From contig MLAK01000862.1 in NCBI GenBank assembly GCA_001839685.1, positions 1-35,425 on the forward strand: a stretch of 35,425 nucleotides of DNA. The letters run 5' to 3'. Source of the DNA: Tritrichomonas foetus (lineage: Eukaryota > Parabasalia > Tritrichomonadida > Tritrichomonadidae). Position numbers and translations under genes: made by a program. Shown piece by piece: positions 29,671 to 35,425 of this stretch. How positions within the stretch are numbered: position 1 is the first letter of the stretch; each line of letters opens with the position of its first letter. The notes below the pieces were generated by a model. That model was given only the letters and a program-made list of their open reading frames with translations. It was not told where the DNA came from and did not search any database.

Positions 29671-30086
29671 ATGATTGCTTTTTTTGACTAATTTGATAAT
29701 TATTCGTTTTTTTTCTCCTATCTTTTTCTCTTCTTTGCTCGTCTTTTTACTTTCTATTTTATTTCACTCTTCGAAATTCGTAATCAAAACTTCGATCAAT
29801 CGTTTTATATCTCTTTCAATCATTTTCATACGAATCAATGATATCGATTTTTTTAATTCATCATTTGAGACCAATATTCTATTAATTGATTATGATGTAT
29901 ATATATAGTTTGAGCTATATCTTATCCGTAGAATTGATCTAGGTGTAGAGATATGTAAATTTAGAGATTAGTTAACATTTCAGTTGTTAACATTAGTGTA
30001 TATAGCCAAATAAATTGTGAAAAAGTTGTTATCGAAAATAGCAAACGGAAGTAAAAAATTAAAAAGAGAAAAATACAGAGACCTAA
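29671..30086. other. Intergenic region
   Basis: T-rich then A-rich DNA. No initiator, M3 or M5 was seen close to the ATG at 30087. Confidence 0.4.
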
Positions 30087-31364
30087 ATGGAAAAACTTCA
30101 ATCATCAAGCCTCACAGTTTCAGATAATTTTTGCGCGTCGATCTGCACGTTGTTTTCATTTCTGTCACCCGCCCAGAAAAAATTAGTTGAAAATTACAAA
30201 GATATCGCCGCTTTTTCCAACGCTGTTTCATCAGGCCGTTTAATTGAATCCCTTGTCCAGCAGTCTATCGGCTTTACGAAGTCTCCCCAACATTTGGATT
30301 TTTCTGAATATCTCAAGAATTTCGCACAAAACGCAGTCTCAACAGAGGACATCGACCAGTGGCGCTACGTCGTTGATGGCCCCTCTCACTCCGGTAAGTC
30401 GACGATATTATCGTTGATCGCAAAAGAAGCGATTCAAGGGCTCGCAAGCTGCGGCCAACTGTCGAACGTTTTTATTTTCTCGATAAATTGGGAAAGTGCA
30501 ACACAGCGGTTAACTGATGTTTTCTCTTTATATGATTATATCGCTGCACAAACCATTTTTCACTTAACATGGCAATATCCACGTATTTTTACTATTGCAC
30601 AATCTTTATTCAATTGGCTTTTATCAATTCCCACTTCCGCCATTCTTCCAATGCTTCCATTAAATATTCAAAATCTACCAATGTTTCCTTTGACTCAAAT
30701 CGAAGTCTTTGGAAAGCGGATTTTTAATGCTTTAAAAAACACTGATAATCCCGTCAATCTTGTACGAGAAATTGTAGCTTTACCATCATCGTTGGCCGCT
30801 TGCTTTGGATATTCCAAATTTTTGTTCATTTATGACCATTTGGATCTCTGCAATATGGATGTTCGAGTTTCTGATACTTCTAATCTTCCTGTTTGTATTT
30901 TAGATGCAATTATTGCTATGCTATCTGATAATCTCTTTTTCTTTTCAACTAAAGCGCCACAAGGAATTACAGATTGTCTCAAAAACATAGAAGTTGAAAT
31001 TATTCAAGTTGAAAATTCAATCCCAGAAAATATAATCAATGATCAAAGAATGATTTCTTGTTACAAACCAAACATTAAACTAAATATTGAAATGTGCCAA
31101 GGGTGTCCACAATTCTTACACAGATATCGTTCAATTATTCAACATATTCAAGATATTGATCAATTGGTGGATGATTCACAAAAAAAGCGTGGCTTCACAT
31201 CAATTGTTACAAACACAAAAATGAAGCTTGCAAAAATGGAAACAATTGAACTTTGTACAGATTTCTTGAACAATGGATCAGATGTAATTACAGAAAATCT
31301 GATTCATCAAATGCAGACTAGTAATCAATTCACAATAGCAATCGGAAAATCAAAACTATATTAA
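30087..31364 (+). CDS. P-loop NTPase of unknown family (STAND/AAA-like)
   Basis: 425 aa. Walker A is GPSHSGKST (98-106) after a short strand (WRYVVD), and a Walker B-like strand is FLFIYDHLD (245-253). Between them is a long hydrophobic stretch (about 155-205, IFHLTWQYP, LFNWLLSIP, ILPMLPL) that might touch a membrane or a partner. The first 90 residues are helical without a domain; the last 120 are alpha/beta with several Cys. The spacing of Walker A and B by about 140 residues suits STAND- or AAA-like ATPases, but I cannot name the family and see no repeats that a STAND sensor would have. TAA overlaps TAAA. Codons near the start are GC-richer than later ones. Confidence 0.75.
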   Translation: MEKLQSSSLTVSDNFCASICTLFSFLSPAQKKLVENYKDIAAFSNAVSSGRLIESLVQQSIGFTKSPQHLDFSEYLKNFAQNAVSTEDIDQWRYVVDGPSHSGKSTILSLIAKEAIQGLASCGQLSNVFIFSINWESATQRLTDVFSLYDYIAAQTIFHLTWQYPRIFTIAQSLFNWLLSIPTSAILPMLPLNIQNLPMFPLTQIEVFGKRIFNALKNTDNPVNLVREIVALPSSLAACFGYSKFLFIYDHLDLCNMDVRVSDTSNLPVCILDAIIAMLSDNLFFFSTKAPQGITDCLKNIEVEIIQVENSIPENIINDQRMISCYKPNIKLNIEMCQGCPQFLHRYRSIIQHIQDIDQLVDDSQKKRGFTSIVTNTKMKLAKMETIELCTDFLNNGSDVITENLIHQMQTSNQFTIAIGKSKLY

Positions 31365-31707
31365 ATTTTGAAATGATATTCGTTTTTAAATAAAAAATAA
31401 TCCAAAAAATTATTTGTTTTACTTTTTTTATCTTATGTTTTGTCAGTAAAAGTAAATCTTTATAAACAAAACGTTTGGTTTTAAAAGAAAATGTTTACAA
31501 TGATCTTGAAATGAAGTTGTGTTCATTCGAGAAAGTGAAACTAAAGAGTTTTTTTATTTTCATTCTTAAGTTTGAATTGTTTGATGATACATTCAAGCTT
31601 TTCCGGGAATCATCAAAGATGGTATTTCTGAGCAGAAAAATTTCATCATACTTTGTGGCAGAAATTATTTATATTTTGATTGATTGATCCCAACAGGTCA
31701 ATAGTTA
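31365..31707. other. Intergenic region
   Basis: AT-rich; a frame at 31475-31687 begins with TTG, has no ATG in a suitable place and is judged non-coding. Confidence 0.5.
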
Positions 31708-31715
31708 TGCGGTTA
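31708..31715 (+). promoter_or_regulatory. M3-type motif TGCGGTTA
   Basis: Fits the M3 consensus, and the larger context GCGGTTATGGT is identical over 11 nt to the uL6 promoter. It is 50 nt before the ATG at 31765; no initiator or M5 was found between. Confidence 0.55.
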
Positions 31716-31764
31716 TGGTTAAATAAAAATTATCAGTTACAACCTCAACACTTTCTGTATAATC

Positions 31765-32154
31765 ATGGAAGGAGTCGATCATGAAGTCGAGTTAGCAAAT
31801 TTACAAAAACTTATGGAAAACTTGCGAATACAAATCGAAGAACGCCCAGAAATTCAACCCGAAGTTAATATGTATCTCAGCAATTTGCTGCATAGCCTTC
31901 AAGACAACGTAACGATGTCATCTGTAGAACAAATCAATGCCGAAGAAAGCGAAAGTATACAGCTAATTCTCAATAAATTTGGAAACCTCAGGCAATCCGA
32001 ACTCGTGAATATTACCAAAAAATTGTCAGACCAAGCTCAAATCCGAATTTCCAGAGACATCTTGCGCAACAAGGAATTAATGATAAAATGGATCGAATTG
32101 AATATCAGCCAGCTTGCGCCATTTATTGCAGCAATGAATGCAGATTCGCAATGA
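31765..32154 (+). CDS. Small helical protein of unknown function
   Basis: 129 aa, acidic at the N-terminus and almost entirely amphipathic helix: VELANLQKLMENLRIQIEE, then LSNLLHSLQDNVTM, then ELVNITKKLSDQAQI and LMIKWIELNISQLAPFI. No known motif, signal peptide or membrane segment. The shape would suit a small subunit of a complex. ATG codon at 31765 is the first, and the M3-type promoter 50 nt upstream supports transcription. Good coding composition compared with the flanks makes a real gene likely. Confidence 0.7.
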   Translation: MEGVDHEVELANLQKLMENLRIQIEERPEIQPEVNMYLSNLLHSLQDNVTMSSVEQINAEESESIQLILNKFGNLRQSELVNITKKLSDQAQIRISRDILRNKELMIKWIELNISQLAPFIAAMNADSQ

Positions 32155-32400
32155 TAACTATATAAGTATATACCGTTGGAAGTGACTTTCATCAATTAGG
32201 AAAATAAAAAACGGAATTTGACAAAATCATTTTGCTCATCCAAAGAATGATGGCCACGCACTGATTATTACCAACATAGATTCAAATTATGAATTTTTTT
32301 TAATTGACATAATGTCAAAATAATTTTATGGACAAAAACAGGTGAATTTTGTGATTTATTCTACTGGAAAGACGTCAAAATGAATAAGAGACGAAAAGAG

Positions 32401-32655
32401 AGATTGGAAAAAGATATTGAACAAAGATATTGGAAAAAGAAATTGAACAAAGATATTGAACAAAGACATTGGAAAAAGATATCGAACAAAGAAATTGGAA
32501 AAAGAAATTGGAAAAAAAATATTGAACAAAGATATTGGAAAAAGATATCGAACAAAGATATTTGAACAAAGAAATTGGAAAAAAAAAAATATTGAACAAA
32601 GATATTGGAAAAAGATATTGAACAAAGAGAATGGGAAAAAGAGATCGGATAAAAA
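32401..32655 (+). repeat. 13-nt minisatellite, about 19 degenerate units
   Basis: Units are of two alternating kinds, GATATTGGAAAAA and GATATTGAACAAA, with variants such as GAAATTG and GATATCG and a few A-run length changes. Because 13 is not a multiple of 3, each frame on the minus strand spells much the same peptide (FQYLCSI/FNIFF types), so open frames here are a by-product. A plus-strand frame from 32380 is also open but has no promoter. Confidence 0.9.
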
Positions 32656-32754
32656 ATACAAAATTTAATATATCTTTAAATAATAATCTTTATAAGCATT
32701 ACAATGGTTGTTCTAATTCACCAGATTTTTTATTTTTCAAGTATTTTTTTGAAA

Positions 32755-33159
32755 TTATCTGAGTGATTCAATAAACTGAACTAGAAGAGGACTTTGATCA
32801 TACGTCCTTAATTTCAAAGTGTCTGCGATAAACTCTCGATTGGCGATTTCACTTATGTTCTGGCTTTCATTTCGAAAAATAGAAGCAGCAAATTTACATC
32901 CAATGGAATCGAGATAATCTAAAACTAATTGAAATTCTAAATATTCATATGAAAAAGGATCATCAGCATTTATTTGAACTGAAGGGAAACAAGGAAGATC
33001 GCTATTGTTTTTATCATTCATCGAATCAACTATTTGACATACAAAGCCATTTGATTCTTCCATAATATTTTCTTTTATCTTTTGTTTCTGAAGAAGCATT
33101 TTGGCATCTTGAATGATTTTATTAGTTGATGAGTCGATGAACTCATTCAAGAATTCCAT
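32755..33159 (-). CDS. LisH-domain protein, FOP/CEP20-like
   Basis: 134 aa from the first ATG (33159); the frame is open further upstream but only with TTG. The first 50 residues are helical (MEFLNEFIDSS, AKMLLQKQKIKEN). Residues about 73-134 read YLEFQLVLDYLDSIGCKFA, ASIFRNES, then REFIADTLKL and SPLLVQFIESL, the order of the LisH/TOF region in FGFR1OP and CEP20: helix, helix with a conserved xxFxxE, then the pro-leu end. Those proteins dimerise by LisH at centrosomes and basal bodies, which would fit a flagellate. Homology to generic LisH proteins such as LIS1 cannot be excluded. Divergent from the coiled-coil gene 33519. Confidence 0.65.
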   Translation of the reverse strand: MEFLNEFIDSSTNKIIQDAKMLLQKQKIKENIMEESNGFVCQIVDSMNDKNNSDLPCFPSVQINADDPFSYEYLEFQLVLDYLDSIGCKFAASIFRNESQNISEIANREFIADTLKLRTYDQSPLLVQFIESLR

Positions 33160-33213
33160 TTGTTGGTCAATTTTCAAAAATACATCAAACTTTCACATCA
33201 AAATATTCACCTA

Positions 33214-33221
33214 TAACCGCT
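33214..33221 (-). promoter_or_regulatory. M3-type motif AGCGGTTA of the LisH gene
   Basis: Same 8-mer as in the uL6 promoter, on the minus strand, 55 nt before the chosen ATG. No initiator or M5 was found between. An out-of-frame ATG lies between them (33185), which would come into frame with one more T in the following T5 run. Confidence 0.5.
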
Positions 33222-33518
33222 AAATAGATTATTCAATTTATTTTTTAACGTACATCGATCCAATTTGATACCAAAGTACAATGATATTTCCATCATATCT
33301 GATTTTTAAGATGATTAATTTCTTTCTAAATAGTTAAAATTACTTACATAGACAATAAACAATAATAAATATATTTTAGGGATAAAAATATTTATTTATT
33401 AAGGAGAAAAAGTTGTTTCAATTCTATAAATCAGATAAAAATAAAAATAATTTAACCTATATTTCACCTTAACGTTTTTGTAAAATTCTAGATTTTATAA
33501 CAAAGATTTTATTCAAGA

Positions 33519-34790
33519 ATGAAGCCTCATGTTTCATTCCAACAAAATGAAGATGAAGAAGAGGAAGATACAGAAGAAGATCTACGCACAAAACAAGTCC
33601 ACGAGCTCGAAATGCTTCAAAAAGTCATCGACGAAAATAATGCGCTCAGAGCGAAGTATAACGCGCTACAAACGCAAGTGGCGCCAATTATAGATTCCTA
33701 TGCTCCAACCGTTGCTGGGGCCCAATACCAAAACGAGAGACAGATTACGCCAGAAGAAGTCGAAAATTACAAAAATCAGCTCGAAGCAACCCTTTCGGAA
33801 TACAGAAAAATGACGCAGCTTGCAGGAAAATTAAACCAGCAGCTGGAAAGACAATACACGCACCTCAGCGACTTAAAAATGCAATCCCGAATTCAACAGG
33901 ATGAAAAAATCAATCATCAAAACCAAATTTCAAGTAGTGGAATTGCAGCATTCCGTTCAAAAACCGAACGTGTTAAAGAACAATGGAACATCGAAAGGCA
34001 GAGGCTCACAAAATCAATCGCCTTCCTCAAAAACATTCATGACTCCTCAATTGCTGATGTGAAAGAGTACGAAGAACAAATGAGAACAAATAATAAAGGA
34101 ATCATGCATCTATCTTCTTCAATAACTGTTGCAAAAGAAGATATTCGTGAGTTTCTCAAACAGCAAGAAGAAATTGAACCAAAACTGAAGCAATTTGAAG
34201 AGCTTCAAGAAAAGCATCAAAATAGTGAAATTTTAGTTGTTGAGTTAAGTGACCAAATTGAAGAACTACGCAAAAAAGTCGAAACTGATTCTCTCACTGC
34301 AAAAGTGAGAAGACAACTTGATACCGGAAATGCAAAAATTGCCGACTTGAATCGTTCAATCGATCAAATTCAGGACCAAGCAACAGCAATTTTAGAAAAA
34401 GTGAAAGAAACAAAAAATCGAATTTCAGAACTTGACGCACGTTGTGAACAGATTCATTTTAACACACTAGACATACTCGACTTAATAAAGAAGCTTGAAG
34501 TCCAACGAAAAGAAATCAAAGAAGAACTGACAAAATGCTTCCAAGTAAATGAAATGTCTGGTGGTGAGAATTTGGTGTTAGAAAAAGAAGTTTCTGACGG
34601 AGTTGGATTTGATCCACAATCAACATCAACGATAAGGAAACAAATGCTTACATTGAAGGGTGAATTGTTGGAACTTGATGAATACCAACAAAAACAGATT
34701 GAATTGGCAAATAATTTGAAAGTGGCACAATCTCCCGGAATCACTTTGCCAACAAGAAAAAGAGTTCCAATGATCCCACTTCTCAAATGA
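33519..34790 (+). CDS. Coiled-coil protein
   Basis: 423 aa. An acidic N-terminus (EDEEEEDTEEDL) is followed by long heptad-type helices through about residue 370, for example HELEMLQKVIDENNALRAK, YKNQLEATLSEYRKM, LEVQRKEIKEELTK. Breaks fall around the Pro-rich stretch at 55-75 (PIIDSYAPTVAG) and at ENLVLEKEVSDGVGF. The C-terminus is basic and Pro-rich (TLPTRKRVPMIPLLK). No transmembrane segment and no domain beyond the coiled coil, so cytoskeletal or flagellar roles are only a guess. Intron-free with one ATG at 33519; the nearest upstream match is TTCAAG, not a full initiator. Confidence 0.85.
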   Translation: MKPHVSFQQNEDEEEEDTEEDLRTKQVHELEMLQKVIDENNALRAKYNALQTQVAPIIDSYAPTVAGAQYQNERQITPEEVENYKNQLEATLSEYRKMTQLAGKLNQQLERQYTHLSDLKMQSRIQQDEKINHQNQISSSGIAAFRSKTERVKEQWNIERQRLTKSIAFLKNIHDSSIADVKEYEEQMRTNNKGIMHLSSSITVAKEDIREFLKQQEEIEPKLKQFEELQEKHQNSEILVVELSDQIEELRKKVETDSLTAKVRRQLDTGNAKIADLNRSIDQIQDQATAILEKVKETKNRISELDARCEQIHFNTLDILDLIKKLEVQRKEIKEELTKCFQVNEMSGGENLVLEKEVSDGVGFDPQSTSTIRKQMLTLKGELLELDEYQQKQIELANNLKVAQSPGITLPTRKRVPMIPLLK

Positions 34791-35216
34791 AACCTTTAAC
34801 TACATATTGTTTGTTTACTATATAGGACAAATTTTACGTGCCCGGTTGGAGGAAAACATGGAATCAATAGTGTTATTTATATCCAACAATGATTCATTTC
34901 TAGATTTGTTTAGAGTCGATTTTTTCCTTGAAGAATTCTGAAACAAATTTGTTGAAATTTCAACAATTATCGCAACATTTTATCACTTTAATAGCTATGA
35001 TAATTTGATCATTAAGTAATTGATTAATCATTATGTTTGTAAATTTATTAATGTACACATCTTATTTTCTTGTTTAATTTTTTTGATATTAGCCCTACTT
35101 GATTCAAATCGCTGTCTATCATCCAATATAAAATTCATAATCAATTCTCTCATGCATAATTATAAAATATCAGATAATTCTAAAGAGTGCTGAGTTTATG
35201 AGATACCAAGAGAAAC
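34791..35216. other. 3' flank, nothing recognised
   Basis: AT-rich sequence after the coiled-coil gene, up to the tandem repeat. No gene, RNA or motif supported. Confidence 0.4.
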
Positions 35217-35425
35217 AAACAACAATAAACATAAAAACAACAATAAACATAAAAACAACAATAAACATAAAAACAACAATAAACATAAAAACAACAATAA
35301 ACATAAAAACAACAATAAACATAAAAACAACAATAAACATAAAAACAACAATAAACATAAAAACAACAATAAACATAAAAACAACAATAAACATAAAAAC
35401 AACAATAAACATAAAAACAACAATA
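35217..35425 (+). repeat. 18-nt tandem repeat running off the window
   Basis: About 11.6 copies of AAACAACAATAAACATAA with no differences seen. As 18 is a multiple of 3, minus-strand frames stay open as repeated MFIVVF-type or LFLCLL-type peptides; these are not genes. The array continues to the last base, so its full length is unknown and the contig may simply end there. Confidence 0.95.

Noticed and set aside
35170..35423. Hydrophobic repeat proteins on the minus strand of the 18-nt array
   Set aside because: The frames are open only because the unit is 18 nt without a stop; no promoter or end outside the repeat.

Overview
The window looks like a piece of a parabasalid (trichomonad) nuclear genome, probably Tritrichomonas-like; the genus is an inference. 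The signs are very AT-rich DNA, protein genes without introns, five genes with an initiator of the trichomonad type (TCA+1 Y T/A), most a few bases before the start codon, the trichomonad M3 and M5 core promoter motifs at ribosomal-protein and other genes, and UAAA poly(A) signals that often overlap the stop codon. The proteins are eukaryotic: HECT ubiquitin ligase, protein kinase, dual-specificity phosphatase, ABCA transporter, uL6 and eL38.

Layout. 1-966: AT-rich, with a near-perfect 55-nt hairpin at the left edge. 967-3392: an aldo/keto reductase (+) convergent with a dual-specificity phosphatase (-). 3393-6428: a gene-poor stretch with a coding relic, a T48 run, a T-rich block that flips to A-rich, and a small GC-richer island of consecutive hairpins that may be a structured RNA. 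6429-14299: a giant HECT E3 ligase (+), convergent with a protein kinase (-, 14690-16279); a branched hairpin overlaps the kinase stop codon. 16280-20206: a 3.9-kb gene desert with ambiguous bases and one coding relic. 20207-22740: a half-size ABCA transporter. 22741-24022: an ankyrin relic. 24023-26581: an intracellular beta-helix protein, convergent with an armadillo/importin-like protein (-). 28659-29670: divergent ribosomal proteins uL6 (-) and eL38 (+) sharing a 211-bp promoter region. 30087-34790: a P-loop NTPase, a small helical protein, a 13-nt minisatellite, a LisH (FOP/CEP20-like) protein and a coiled-coil protein. 35217-35425: an 18-nt tandem repeat running into the window edge.

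Three genes (phosphatase, HECT ligase, ABC transporter) are each split in two frames at a 5-6 nt A/T run, and in each case one more base in the run joins the two halves. Sequencing or consensus error is the simplest explanation; ribosomal slippage or decay cannot be excluded from sequence alone. The phosphatase and the HECT ligase both begin MGxxxS, which suggests lipid-anchored signalling enzymes. No transposase, CRISPR array, tRNA or rRNA gene was found. The least explained items are the hairpin island at about 5.86-6.0 kb, the hairpins at 11-65 and 14623-14691, and a GCGGTTATGGT promoter element shared by unrelated genes.
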